From an uncultured Chloroflexus sp. (lineage in GTDB: Bacteria; Chloroflexota; Chloroflexia; Chloroflexales; Chloroflexaceae): a DNA stretch of 46,931 nt. The stretch spans positions 1 to 46,931 of the forward strand of contig NZ_CALFBQ010000061.1 of NCBI RefSeq assembly GCF_937951745.1, in the 5' to 3' direction. How positions within the stretch are numbered: position 1 is the stretch's first letter; each line of letters starts with the position of its first letter. The notes below the pieces were generated by a model. That model searched no databases, was not told where the DNA came from, and saw only the letters and a list, made by a program, of their open reading frames with translations. Shown one piece after another: positions 6,192 to 14,462 of the stretch. The position numbers and the translations under genes were made by a program.

Positions 6192-6588
6192 GTCACATCA
6201 CGTCGAAACACGCATGGTCTTTCCCATTTTCCCCGCCGACACCAATCACTATGGCACGCTCTTCGGCGGGCAAGCGGTAGCGTGGATAGATCAAGCCGCT
6301 TTTGTCTGCGCCACCCGCTGGTGCCGGCGCAAAGTGGTGACGGTTCACCTGAGCGAAGTTAACTTTCGCCACCCGGTGCGTGAGGGATCGATCGTCGAAT
6401 TGATTGCGCGTCTTGTCCGCACCGGGCGCAGCTCGATGCACATTTCAGTGGAGATGTGGTGGGAGCCGATGGATCACGAGGAGCGAGTGCTAGCTTGCCA
6501 AGCCGAATGTGTCTTGGTCGCGATTGGCGATGATGGGAAGCCGGTTCCTGTGCCGTCGCTAGATCCGGCGGCACTTGCCGGGCAGTGA
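6184..6588 (+). CDS. Acyl-CoA thioesterase, hotdog fold (134 aa)
   Basis: This is a YciA/ACOT-type thioesterase that hydrolyses acyl-CoA to the free acid and CoA in the cytosol. Typical elements are visible: F-P-x-D-T-N-H-Y-G-T-L-F-G-G near residue 18 with the catalytic-region Asn and Gly pair, the central helix A-W-I-D-Q-A-A near 34, and V-N-F-R-H-P-V-R-E-G near 60. Length fits single-domain members. It starts at ATG 6184 inside the end of the BtuF-like gene (8-nt overlap), so it is probably translationally coupled to it. The substrate range cannot be told from sequence. Confidence 0.85.
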   Translation: MPKSHHVETRMVFPIFPADTNHYGTLFGGQAVAWIDQAAFVCATRWCRRKVVTVHLSEVNFRHPVREGSIVELIARLVRTGRSSMHISVEMWWEPMDHEERVLACQAECVLVAIGDDGKPVPVPSLDPAALAGQ

Positions 6589-6941
6589 CAGAGCGGCGCT
6601 TTGCTATCATGGACGCTGCACCGGCGAGCTTGCGATAGGGATGAGGAGGGCCACTACGCAATGCCCCAAATGCCATACCGAACGATTGAGGCAGCGTTAG
6701 GATCCTCAGCCCGTTGCTGAAGGTGGTCAAAAAGGGCGATATACTGGCTGAGAGGATCGGTCTGGGCACGTCACTCAAAGTTCTGACATCAAGTCGTACT
6801 CTTTCTCATCGTGTGGGTATCTGGAGCTGTAGGTTGCCGAGTTGGAAAAGTTGAAGGCGTAACGTTCCGCTTGCGATCTCTTGCTAGCGCGCCGGCTAAG
6901 AGTGGCCGGCGCCGTGTTTTGCGAGGCAGCAGTGGTACAGG

Positions 6942-7418
6942 TTGCTTTACCCTGCCCGCCACATCGTCTACAACTTCCGATACCCAAGCGGTAAGCACGA
7001 CGGTCAATGCCCTGCAAGTAGGCTGCGTGATCACACCCTACACCGACAGTACCAGCCGGAGATCGGTCGGTACGTGCGCGAGCAGACCAACGACTCGGCG
7101 GCGCGTGCGCTTTCGCGTGAAACAGGCGATAGCTTACGCTGGTGGTATCTAACGCGGGCCGGCATCCACGCCGAAGAGGGCGAGCATTCGTTCATCCAGC
7201 CCACTGCCGGTTGGTCACACTGCTTGGTCTATGCCTATATCTTGGGCGACGGGCGCAGCCAACTGCATCACTGATTCGACCGTCCGTGGGTGTGCGGCAA
7301 TCTCAATTCAATCCAGCAACTTATCGCTACCATTCAGGCGCGGGATGATGAGAGTCTGCCGCTGCGGGTCTGGATGTCGCTGGTGTTGCGAGGATCATAC
7401 GGTGTAGGACACGGATGA
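6942..7418 (+). pseudogene. Decayed gene of unknown family
   Basis: A frame with protein-like composition runs from about 6942 ([13 protein letters not shown]) through [11 protein letters not shown] and [11 protein letters not shown] to [10 protein letters not shown]. It is interrupted by TGA at 7272-7274. Past the TGA it continues in frame as F-D-R-P-W-V-C-G-N-L and V-W-M-S-L-V-L-R-G to a stop at 7416-7418. No ribosome site or convincing start was found. I do not recognise the family. The stretch 6589-6941 before it shows only broken short frames and no other gene, so the whole 6589-7446 gap is probably decayed coding DNA. Confidence 0.4.
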
Positions 7419-7439
7419 AGTCAATCCGTGTCCTACGCC
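7401..7439. repeat. Long intergenic hairpin
   Basis: GTAGGACACGGAT (7404-7416) pairs perfectly with ATCCGTGTCCTAC (7424-7436) across a 7-nt loop. Adding the flanking bases makes a stem of about 16 bp with one wobble. It lies just past the stop codon of the minus-strand gene at 7447-7989 and may end or protect that mRNA. No T-run is present. Confidence 0.55.
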
Positions 7440-7446
7440 CAAAGCG

Positions 7447-7989
7447 TCACGGCGCCTTCCCTTTCCACCGCCAACTTTCCATCAGCAAGGTCAAACCCAC
7501 CAGCAAGAGCAAGCCGGGGAAAAAGAGGCGTGGCATGAGGAACAGCACTCCCAACCCAAACAGCCAGATTGCGTTGCGCATCCCAGCAGCGATGGAGCCG
7601 CGCTGGAAGTGAAAGATGAGTTGGGTAATGCCTAGCACCATCAGAATGTTTGGCCAGATCATGGGCGGCAACCGGAAGATGATCGGGATCAATAAAGCCG
7701 CCCCGATCAGCAATAAGGTGATGCCTAGTTCATGCTTGCCGCGCGCCGGCTTGGGTTGAGGAGCCGCTACGGTGCGCGCTTGCCCACTTCCCTGCATCGG
7801 TTCGCCGCAGAAGACGCAGAAACGGGCGTGGCGCGGATTGACAAAGTGGCAGTGCGGGCAGGTAATGGTTGTGGCATCGCTGCTCGGCAGTTGCACCGTT
7901 TCACCCGTCGCCACACGCACCGCTGTGCCACATTCGATGCAGAAGCGGGCGTCATCGGGTAGAGTGGTATTGCAGTGTGGGCAGTGCAT
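7447..7989 (-). CDS. Double zinc-ribbon membrane protein (180 aa)
   Basis: The start is taken at the ATG at 7989, where the first zinc ribbon begins and an AGGGGG ribosome site sits just upstream; the open frame extends further but without support. Two zinc ribbons follow each other (C-P-H-C-x13-C-x2-C near residues 3-22 and again near 50-70). A Pro/Lys linker is followed by a C-terminal region with four hydrophobic segments rich in Leu, Ile and Phe, of the LiaI/DUF5668 kind. It is likely a membrane protein with a cytosolic zinc-ribbon head and unknown function. A similar zinc-ribbon architecture occurs at 33118-34203. Confidence 0.75.
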   Translation of the reverse strand: MHCPHCNTTLPDDARFCIECGTAVRVATGETVQLPSSDATTITCPHCHFVNPRHARFCVFCGEPMQGSGQARTVAAPQPKPARGKHELGITLLLIGAALLIPIIFRLPPMIWPNILMVLGITQLIFHFQRGSIAAGMRNAIWLFGLGVLFLMPRLFFPGLLLLVGLTLLMESWRWKGKAP

Positions 7990-8091
7990 AGCGCCCCCTT
8001 TCTGAGCCAATACGCAATAAACGATCGTTTGCGCAAGAAGATAGCGCTTCGTCGTTAGAATTGGATCGAACAATCTGACCGTCTCTGGTGG

Positions 8092-8119
8092 GGAGTGGGG
8101 CAGTGCAACTGCCGCACCC
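8092..8119. repeat. Intergenic palindrome, GTGCGGCAGT-like family
   Basis: GGAGTGGGGCAGT, a 3-nt loop and ACTGCCGCACCC form an imperfect stem matching the palindromes at 11526 and 13078. It lies between the zinc-ribbon gene and the solute-binding gene. Confidence 0.55.
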
Positions 8120-8145
8120 TCTTTACTATGACGCTGCTGCACAGG

Positions 8146-9453
8146 TTAGGGTTGCGCAAACTGGCGCAAGCAGGCCAACGCCTCGCGTTGCATACGTGCT
8201 GGCGCATCTTTAAGGGGCGGATCGCCGGTAGTGGCGCTGTACAGGTACGATTCGACGCCAAAGATAGCACAGCGCGCTGCCGGGGTGGGCGGCAGGCCGG
8301 GAGCGGTGGCGGCCTGCGTCGCAGCGGCGGCGCGGGCGGGGTCGGTTTGGATGCTGGAATCGGCCAGTAATTCGCGGCGGGCCGGTAACCGGCCCAGTGC
8401 TGCACTCAGCCGCAGTTGCACATCTGGTCGGTAGAGTATATGAACGATCGCCACTACATCCGCTTGCGTGGCCTGTCCGTCGCGGTGACGCATGAACAGG
8501 CTGCCGCCGATCAGCGGTCGGGCTGGATTGCCGTTGAACGCCGGCAACGGCGCGATCCCGATCTGGAAGGTGTCGCTGATAGCGCGGTAGGTGGGCCATG
8601 CCCAATCACCATCGATCGCATACGCCGCAAACCCTTGCGCCAGCAGCCGTTGGCCACGGGCATAACTGTCGCCGTTGCGCGGCGCCGCTTGGTACAGATC
8701 GCGCAACAACGTGATCGCATCCGTCATTGCCGGCGTGTCGAGCGTTGGCTCAGCGCCGTCGGGGGTGGTAAATGCGCCGCCAGCAGCGTAGAACCACGGC
8801 GCTAGCCAGCGCGCCGCCCCCCAACCCTGCACTAGACCGGCCCGCTCTGGTGTACGCGCCGCTCGTGACGCTGCTACGAGATCGACTGCCGTCGCCGGGG
8901 GAGTACGGTCGAGCTGGTAGAGGAGTAGCAGCATATCTTGCGCCATGACTGGCGCTCCCCAGAGCATATTATCGCTGCTAGCAATCGTGCGCAGGCCGGG
9001 CAAGAGGTCAGCCGGCAGCTCGATGCTAAGCGGCGCAAGCGCGTTATCAGCCAACAAGCCAACCAACGCCTCTTGATCGGCCCAGATCAGGTCAGGCGGC
9101 GGCAGGCCGAGCAGGCGATCGGTGGCGAGACTGAGCAACAGCCCGTCGGGGTCGCGAGGAATGATGGTTAATTGAATATCACTTGCTTGCGCTGCCGGTT
9201 GTAATTCGGCGGCAATCGCCGCTTGGGCGTCAGCCGGCTCGGCGACCCAGATCGTCAATTGGCGCGCCGCCGGGGTAGCCGTGGGGATTGGCGTTGCGGT
9301 AGGCATTGCGGTCGCCGTGGGCGCTGGGGGCACAGTTGGCGCTGCGGTCGCCGTGGGCGCTGGGGTTGGCGCAGGCACCGGTGCAGCGCAGGCGGCGCAG
9401 ATCAACGCCGCGACGCCGATCAGCGCCGCGGCGCGGGCAATGCGAAGACTCAC
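8146..9453 (-). CDS. Family 1 extracellular solute-binding lipoprotein (435 aa)
   Basis: This is a MalE-like substrate-binding component of an ABC importer. Residues 1-22 are a lipoprotein signal ending at A-A-C; residues 24-62 are a Pro/Ala/Thr linker typical of Chloroflexota. The mature domain has the family order: strand T-I-W-V near 70, D-L-I-W-A-D near 125, a hinge near G-A-P-V-M-A-Q-D, and G-D-W-A-W-P-T-Y near 282. The GTG start at 9453 lies 4 nt past the dps stop codon, so the two are probably cotranscribed. No permease or ATPase gene is adjacent, so the substrate is unknown; a sugar is only the family default. Confidence 0.8.
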   Translation of the reverse strand: MSLRIARAAALIGVAALICAACAAPVPAPTPAPTATAAPTVPPAPTATAMPTATPIPTATPAARQLTIWVAEPADAQAAIAAELQPAAQASDIQLTIIPRDPDGLLLSLATDRLLGLPPPDLIWADQEALVGLLADNALAPLSIELPADLLPGLRTIASSDNMLWGAPVMAQDMLLLLYQLDRTPPATAVDLVAASRAARTPERAGLVQGWGAARWLAPWFYAAGGAFTTPDGAEPTLDTPAMTDAITLLRDLYQAAPRNGDSYARGQRLLAQGFAAYAIDGDWAWPTYRAISDTFQIGIAPLPAFNGNPARPLIGGSLFMRHRDGQATQADVVAIVHILYRPDVQLRLSAALGRLPARRELLADSSIQTDPARAAAATQAATAPGLPPTPAARCAIFGVESYLYSATTGDPPLKDAPARMQREALACLRQFAQP

Positions 9454-9457
9454 GGCA

Positions 9458-9949
9458 CTATCCCTGCAAATGGGCTTCGAGGAACCAGAGATCCTTGTCG
9501 ATGATGCGGGCGATCTCGGTCATCAGATCAGCGGTTGCCTGATCACCCATCTCGGCGGCGAAATCAATCGCTTGGCGCGTCGTCTTGCCGTAGGCGGCAA
9601 AGCGATCGGCCAAAGCTGCAACATGGGCCATGCCGTCGGTGATGTCGGTGGGGTATTCGGGCAAGCGCGACGCTGCAGCGGCGAGGCGCGCCGTACCCAT
9701 TGCCATACCGCCAAGGGCCGTGACCCGTTCGGCCAATGCATCAACGAACCCGTTCAGCCGCCCGGCCAACTCATCAAACAGCTCGTGCAGCTCCATGAAA
9801 TGCGGCCCTTTGACATTCCAGTGGGCCTGCTTGGCTTGGCTCATCAGATCAAACGTATCAGCCAGTTGCTGGTTGAGCATCGTGATCAGCGACCGCCGCC
9901 GCTCGAGCGGCAAATCGATCCGGGTGGCAAATTCCGTGGTTTGAGTCAT
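9458..9949 (-). CDS. dps: Dps-family DNA-binding ferritin-like protein (163 aa)
   Basis: Dps forms a dodecameric shell that oxidises and stores iron using hydrogen peroxide and shields DNA in starved or stressed cells. The family signature is clear near residues 40-62: A-K-Q-A-H-W-N-V-K-G-P-H-F then L-H-E-L-F-D-E-L, which carries the ferroxidase His and Asp/Glu ligands shared across the subunit interface. Length is standard, and the acidic C-terminus D-K-D-L-W-F-L-E-A-H is also typical. The start at 9949 has a strong AAGGAGG about 8 nt upstream. It is followed after 4 nt by a solute-binding lipoprotein gene, an unusual partner. Confidence 0.93.
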   Translation of the reverse strand: MTQTTEFATRIDLPLERRRSLITMLNQQLADTFDLMSQAKQAHWNVKGPHFMELHELFDELAGRLNGFVDALAERVTALGGMAMGTARLAAAASRLPEYPTDITDGMAHVAALADRFAAYGKTTRQAIDFAAEMGDQATADLMTEIARIIDKDLWFLEAHLQG

Positions 9950-10135
9950 TGGTTCCCTCCTTATCAGTCCATCCTAGCCAAACCGCCCAGTGCGGCTGGC
10001 TACAGCGATGACAGCAGGTGAGGGCGTCATCACGGTACTTTCATCATACCAAAGTCAGGCTAGTTATGCCAATACACGGTTGGTACAATAGCCAACATAA
10101 CCTGCCGGCAATGCGCATGATAGGAGCATACCGAT

Positions 10136-11494
10136 ATGTGGCGATGGTTGGGCTTCACAGTGATTGGCGTCATCATGCTCTGCTCATTGTTGCCTGCGCA
10201 ACCTGTGCAGGCCCAATACCGCATCTGCTTCGCCGAAGTGCCAGATTGCATTACAGGCCGATTTGCTGAGTACTGGCAGCAAAATGGCGGGTTACCGGTA
10301 TTTGGTTTCCCGATTTCGCCTGCCCTGACGCAAGAGGTCGAAGGGCGTGCGCGGCTCGTGCAACTCTTCGAGCGCAATCGCTTTGAACTGCATCCCGAAT
10401 TAGCGCGGCCTTATGATGTGCTACTCGGCCGGTTGGGTGATGATTTGTTGCAACGGCGGGGGATGCCGTGGCAAAGCGAACCGAAAGCGCCGGTGACGCA
10501 ACAAGCCGGTTGTCGTTATTTCGCCGAGACCCAGCATCTCGTTTGTGATGCGTTTTTGCACTATTGGCAGGCGCACGGTCTTGAGTTTGACGGTAGGCGC
10601 GGGTTCAGCGAGGCGGAAAGCTTGGCGCTCTTTGGGTTGCCGTTGACTGAACCACGTATGGAGACCAATGCGTCGGGTGATACGGTGCTTACACAGTGGT
10701 TCGAGCGGGCGCGGTTTGAGTTGCATTCGCAGCTTGGGCCAGATGTGGTGTTGTTGGGCTTGCTTGGCCGCGAGGCCTTTGCGCCTCCGCCGGCGTTGCC
10801 TGCCTATTGGCTGGATCGGCTGAATGCCTACCGGGCGTTTGCCGGCTTGGCGCCGGTGCAGGAAGAGGCAGTGCTCAGCGATAACTGTTGGCAACACGCC
10901 CGCTATGTGGCTGAAAATAATCATCTGACCCATGATCAGAACCCTGCGCTGCCGTATGCCTCGCCGGCCGGGCAAATCTGCGCGCAGAAGGGGAATGTGT
11001 GGATAGGGTGGGGCTTCTCGTGGCAACCGGCCGCTGCGATTGATAGCTGGATGGAATCGGTCGGTCATCGCCTCTGGATGCTCTATCCAACCCTCCAGCG
11101 CACCGGATTTGGTTTCTACTCAGTAGCCGATGGTGGGCGGAGCGCGGCAGCGCTCGATGTGTTGTCGTCTTTCGACGAAGGAATCAATTATACCGGCTGG
11201 CCGGTGTATTATCCGGGGGTGAACCAACAGGGTGTGCCAGCGGCCATCTACCCAATTACACTGCACTGGCGTTATTTCGGCAGTACGCCAACGGTCACTG
11301 CAACCGATCTGCGAGTTGTGGGCGGTACGGCATTGCCGCATACGGTTTCGACCGATTTGCCGGCTGGCCATAAGGGGATCACGATTATGCCTGCACAACC
11401 GTTACCGGCATCGGCTACGATTGAGGTGACGGTAGCCGGTAGCTACGATGGGCAACCGTTTAGCTATACGTGGCAGTTTCAGACAGGGCGGTGA
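10136..11494 (+). CDS. Secreted CAP-domain protein with two FAEYW repeats (452 aa)
   Basis: Residues 1-27 are a Sec signal peptide ending P-V-Q-A. Two about 85-residue repeats follow (about 30-110 and 120-215). Each has the plan F-x-x-Y-W-x-x-x-G-G/L, F-G-x-P, F-E-R-x-R-F-E-L-H and V-L-L-G-x-L-G, common in Chloroflexota exported proteins. A CAP (SCP/PR1) domain spans about 225-345, with L-N-A-Y-R-A-F-A-G-L and H-A-R-Y-V-A-E-N-N-H-L-T-H. The last about 80 residues resemble an Ig-like beta domain. AGGAG precedes the ATG. CAP proteins of bacteria are mostly of unknown role in the envelope; some bind lipids or act as proteases. Confidence 0.82.
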   Translation: MWRWLGFTVIGVIMLCSLLPAQPVQAQYRICFAEVPDCITGRFAEYWQQNGGLPVFGFPISPALTQEVEGRARLVQLFERNRFELHPELARPYDVLLGRLGDDLLQRRGMPWQSEPKAPVTQQAGCRYFAETQHLVCDAFLHYWQAHGLEFDGRRGFSEAESLALFGLPLTEPRMETNASGDTVLTQWFERARFELHSQLGPDVVLLGLLGREAFAPPPALPAYWLDRLNAYRAFAGLAPVQEEAVLSDNCWQHARYVAENNHLTHDQNPALPYASPAGQICAQKGNVWIGWGFSWQPAAAIDSWMESVGHRLWMLYPTLQRTGFGFYSVADGGRSAAALDVLSSFDEGINYTGWPVYYPGVNQQGVPAAIYPITLHWRYFGSTPTVTATDLRVVGGTALPHTVSTDLPAGHKGITIMPAQPLPASATIEVTVAGSYDGQPFSYTWQFQTGR

Positions 11495-11525
11495 GCGTCA
11501 CTGGTCAGCGCGGTGTGATAACGTA

Positions 11526-11558
11526 TGGAGGATGCGGCAGTCTCACTGCCGCACTCCA
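11526..11558. repeat. Intergenic palindrome, GTGCGGCAGT-like family
   Basis: ATGCGGCAGT (11532-11541), loop CTC, ACTGCCGCAC (11545-11554), with the outer TGGAG and CTCCA also matching. It is nearly the same as the element at 13078. It lies 31 nt past the CAP-protein stop. Confidence 0.7.
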
Positions 11559-11636
11559 GACTGGGCACATTGCTTGGGGTAGGATCCGGCAGCGTGATCG
11601 CCTGCCGTACTCTCGTCAGAACATACGGTGTTTGTG

Positions 11637-13028
11637 ATGCGTCTCTTTCCGATCATTATCTACCTACTGTTCGTCGTTGCGCTCGCTTCCGTCCAAGCCC
11701 AAGCCAACCCGGTGACAGTGTGGGTGCCGTGGGTGCAAGCTCCGCCGCCTACGGTGGCTGGTTATCTGGGCAGTAGGCAGGACGATACGCTGGTTGCGGC
11801 CGGCTTTACGCCTACCGGTGAACTGGTGCTGGCTGGGAATGTGCCGGCGCTGACCGGCGCGCCCGAGACGATCGTGCCGGGGGGCGGGTCTGGCGCGTTG
11901 ATTAGGATTGCCGCCGATGGCCGGACGATCAGCGGGGTAGTGCGGGTCGCTGCAACGCTCAACCATGCGGCGCTTGCCAGTGATGGTAGCGCCGTTGCAT
12001 GCGGGCTAGACGGGGTGATCGTGTTGGAACCTGATCTGGCGACGGTGCGGTGGCGGGCGACGCCGGGCGCGGTCGCGCGTTGCGCGATTGCCGCTGATGG
12101 CCGGGTAGCAGTGTTGCGAGCCGCCGATCGAACGGTACTGGTCTATCCACCAACCGGCGGCGCACCGTTGGCGATGACCGTGGCCGGCACTGCTGTCGCC
12201 GATATTGCGCTTGATGCGGCGAATGGGCTGGTCGTTGCCACCGGCTACACCCAAGCGGCTTCCGATCTGAAGGTGGCCTTTCTGCGCGCCTACCGTCTCA
12301 CTGATGGCAGTGTGGCATGGCAGCGCTATGGTTTCAGCGCTGCGGCTGTCAAAGGGGTGAATCTGGCTGCTGATAGCGAAGGGCGGCGGGTAGCGCTAGG
12401 GGCTGACGGTCTGCTCTACTTCGCCGGCTATACCGATGGCGGTAATTCTATCTTTGGCCGCGATCCCGCCGATCTACACCGTGTCCTCAGCAATAGCGAG
12501 GTGATCACATTCGACCAATACAACAATCCGTTCAATCTCAGCGGTGCAAAATCGTTGGCGTGGTACGGCCGGTTCGATCCGGCGACCGGTGCGCTGCTGC
12601 GCGGGCAGTGGCTGCTCACTCGCCTGAGCGATGGCAAAGGCAATTCGATCACGATCCGGGCCTTGGCGGCGGCGGATGATGGGACGCTGCTGGTTGTGGG
12701 CGATACCGCTTGCTGTCTGCAAGGGCGCAGCACGATGCAACTCTGGGGCCAGACCCTTGGCAATTACGAGGGAGGTGAGCCGTTTGTGCTCGTTGTTAGT
12801 CCTGATTTTAGTCGAAGACAACTCTGGACGGCGCTCGCCGCACCGGGGGCGACGGCGGGCAGTTCGCCAGCGGTGGCGGCAGCGATAACCGGCGACCGGC
12901 TGGCGCTAGCGGTCAATCTGACGCCGAATACTGCTCATACGCGCGCATTGGTGACGGTAGGAAATCCGGCGTTTCCGGTCAGCAATGGCGGGCGCGAGGG
13001 TTACTATCTGCTGATGGCGCGGCCTTGA
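11637..13028 (+). CDS. Exported beta-propeller-like protein (463 aa)
   Basis: A signal peptide covers about residues 1-22 (hydrophobic core F-P-I-I-I-Y-L-L-F-V-V-A). The rest is made of short beta-rich repeats with Asp-Gly turns, for example L-A-S-D-G-S-A-V-A, I-A-A-D-G-R-V-A-V and L-A-A-D-D-G-T-L-L-V-V-G, as in quinoprotein-like or WD-like propellers. The ATG at 11637 gives a clean signal peptide; the frame opens 9 nt earlier at a GTG. The function is unknown, probably an extracellular binding or structural protein. It is flanked on both sides by the same palindromic repeat, so it may be its own transcription unit. Confidence 0.7.
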   Translation: MRLFPIIIYLLFVVALASVQAQANPVTVWVPWVQAPPPTVAGYLGSRQDDTLVAAGFTPTGELVLAGNVPALTGAPETIVPGGGSGALIRIAADGRTISGVVRVAATLNHAALASDGSAVACGLDGVIVLEPDLATVRWRATPGAVARCAIAADGRVAVLRAADRTVLVYPPTGGAPLAMTVAGTAVADIALDAANGLVVATGYTQAASDLKVAFLRAYRLTDGSVAWQRYGFSAAAVKGVNLAADSEGRRVALGADGLLYFAGYTDGGNSIFGRDPADLHRVLSNSEVITFDQYNNPFNLSGAKSLAWYGRFDPATGALLRGQWLLTRLSDGKGNSITIRALAAADDGTLLVVGDTACCLQGRSTMQLWGQTLGNYEGGEPFVLVVSPDFSRRQLWTALAAPGATAGSSPAVAAAITGDRLALAVNLTPNTAHTRALVTVGNPAFPVSNGGREGYYLLMARP

Positions 13029-13077
13029 TAGAGGGGGGAACGTCGCTGGTTGGCAGTTCGCCGCACCTTCGTAATTT

Positions 13078-13110
13078 ATGGAGTGCGGCAGTCTCACTGC
13101 CGCACTCCAT
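13078..13110. repeat. Perfect 33-bp palindrome, GTGCGGCAGT family
   Basis: ATGGAGTGCGGCAGT (13078-13092), loop CTC, ACTGCCGCACTCCAT (13096-13110): 15-bp arms without mismatch. It is the best copy of the family. It lies between the propeller gene and the MoxR gene. Confidence 0.85.
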
Positions 13111-13192
13111 CCAACCGGTGCACCGGTGATGATCGTATCGTGGTACCATACCAGCGAGAGCCTTTGACCGGCAAGCTTAATGGAGTTGTATC

Positions 13193-14161
13193 GTGTCCAC
13201 CGTTTCCGAAACCGCCATTGCCGAGATTCATCGGGTCGCTACGGCCATTCGCGCTCGCATCGGCCAGATCATCGTTGGCAAGGAAGCGATTATTGACCTC
13301 TTGCTGGCAGCATTGCTCTGTGAAGGGCATGTCTTGCTTGAAGATGTGCCCGGTACCGGCAAAACCACTCTCGCCCGCGCACTGGCAAGTGCGCTCGGCT
13401 GTACCTTTCAGCGCATCCAGTTCACCCCCGACCTGTTACCCTCTGACGTGACTGGTCTTTCATTTTATAACCAGAAGTTGGGCGAGTTTCAGTTTCGGCC
13501 CGGCCCGATCTTTGCTCAGATCGTGTTGACCGATGAAATCAACCGGGCGACGCCGCGCACCCAAAGCGCGCTGCTCGAAGCCATGCAAGAACGGACGGTC
13601 TCGATTGATGGCGAGACGCGCCTGCTGCCGCGCCCATTTCTGGTCATCGCCACCCAAAACCCGATTGAACTCGAAGGCACCTTCCCATTACCGGAAGCGC
13701 AACTAGATCGATTCTTGATCAAAGTGGCGATGGGTTATCCGAGTATGGAAGAAGAAGAAGAGATTGTGCGGCGTTCGTTATCACCGATAACGGATGTCGT
13801 GCAGTCGCCGGTTGTAACTGCCGATACAGTGCGCGCTTTGCAAGCGGCAGTGCGTGGAGTAGCGCTCAGCTCGGCAGTGCGCCAGTATTTGGTAGCGATT
13901 GCCCGAGCCACCCGCGATCATCCCGATATTGAGCTAGGCGCTAGCCCGCGCGGTTCGCTAGCATTGGCCCATCTGGCCCAAGCGCGCGCGGCAATGGCTG
14001 GGCGCAGCTTTGTGTTGCCTGATGATGTCAAGGCGATGGTCGCACCGGCCCTTAACCACCGCCTGATCCTCACCGCTGAAGCGCGGCTGCGCGGGCAAAC
14101 TGCGACAGTGATCCTCGAACGCATTCTTGCCCAAATCCCGGTGCCGGTAGAGGGAAGTTGA
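13193..14161 (+). CDS. MoxR-family AAA+ ATPase (322 aa)
   Basis: This is a predicted ATP-driven chaperone of the MoxR group, which helps mature or insert cofactors into protein complexes. Walker A is G-T-G-K-T-T-L (residues 54-60), Walker B V-L-T-D-E (111-115), sensor 1 A-T-Q-N-P (about 152-156) followed by P-L-P-E-A-Q-L-D-R-F, and the C-terminal lid has sensor 2 S-P-R-G-S-L-A-L near 247. The GTG start is placed by GGAG 8 nt upstream and by family length. MoxR genes usually precede a DUF58 or von Willebrand-type partner. Here the next gene is convergent and unrelated, so this one is an orphan. Confidence 0.9.
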   Translation: MSTVSETAIAEIHRVATAIRARIGQIIVGKEAIIDLLLAALLCEGHVLLEDVPGTGKTTLARALASALGCTFQRIQFTPDLLPSDVTGLSFYNQKLGEFQFRPGPIFAQIVLTDEINRATPRTQSALLEAMQERTVSIDGETRLLPRPFLVIATQNPIELEGTFPLPEAQLDRFLIKVAMGYPSMEEEEEIVRRSLSPITDVVQSPVVTADTVRALQAAVRGVALSSAVRQYLVAIARATRDHPDIELGASPRGSLALAHLAQARAAMAGRSFVLPDDVKAMVAPALNHRLILTAEARLRGQTATVILERILAQIPVPVEGS

Positions 14162-14462
14162 TCCTCCCTCCGCCTGATCGGGATAATATTTACCGCAGAG
14201 GCGGACAGGCGTCCGGCGCTCTTTGCCTCTTCGCGGAGCCGGATAGGTGTCCGGGTTTATTGTGGTGTTGGGTTGTCCCCTTCCCAACCTCCCCATCCCC
14301 GGCCCCTCCCCGTTAGAGTTGGAGGGTACTTCTCCCTTTGAGGGAGAGGGTGAGAGTGGAGCATCGGTATTGCTCATCCAAATGACCTTGCGATCCTTGG
14401 CGGGCTTAGCGCCGTTGCGTTGAAAACTTTGCGTTTTTGCTCACTTTGCGCCCCGATCATGC
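14162..14462. other. Intergenic region with dispersed repeat DNA, no gene
   Basis: No gene is seen in these 301 bp. They contain fragments of low-information repeats that recur in the window: a CGCAGAGGCGGACAGGCG type near 14194, a CCCCTCCCC/GGGAGAGGG hairpin-forming stretch near 14300-14350, and a TTGCGTTTTTGCTCACTTTGCG type near 14430. The MoxR gene and the GGDEF-EAL gene converge here, so terminators are expected, but none with a clear stem and T-run was found. Confidence 0.6.

Noticed and set aside
6811-7152. 113-codon plus-strand frame overlapping the decayed gene
   Set aside because: Low-complexity Thr/Arg composition, an alternative frame of the more protein-like 6942-7418 sequence.
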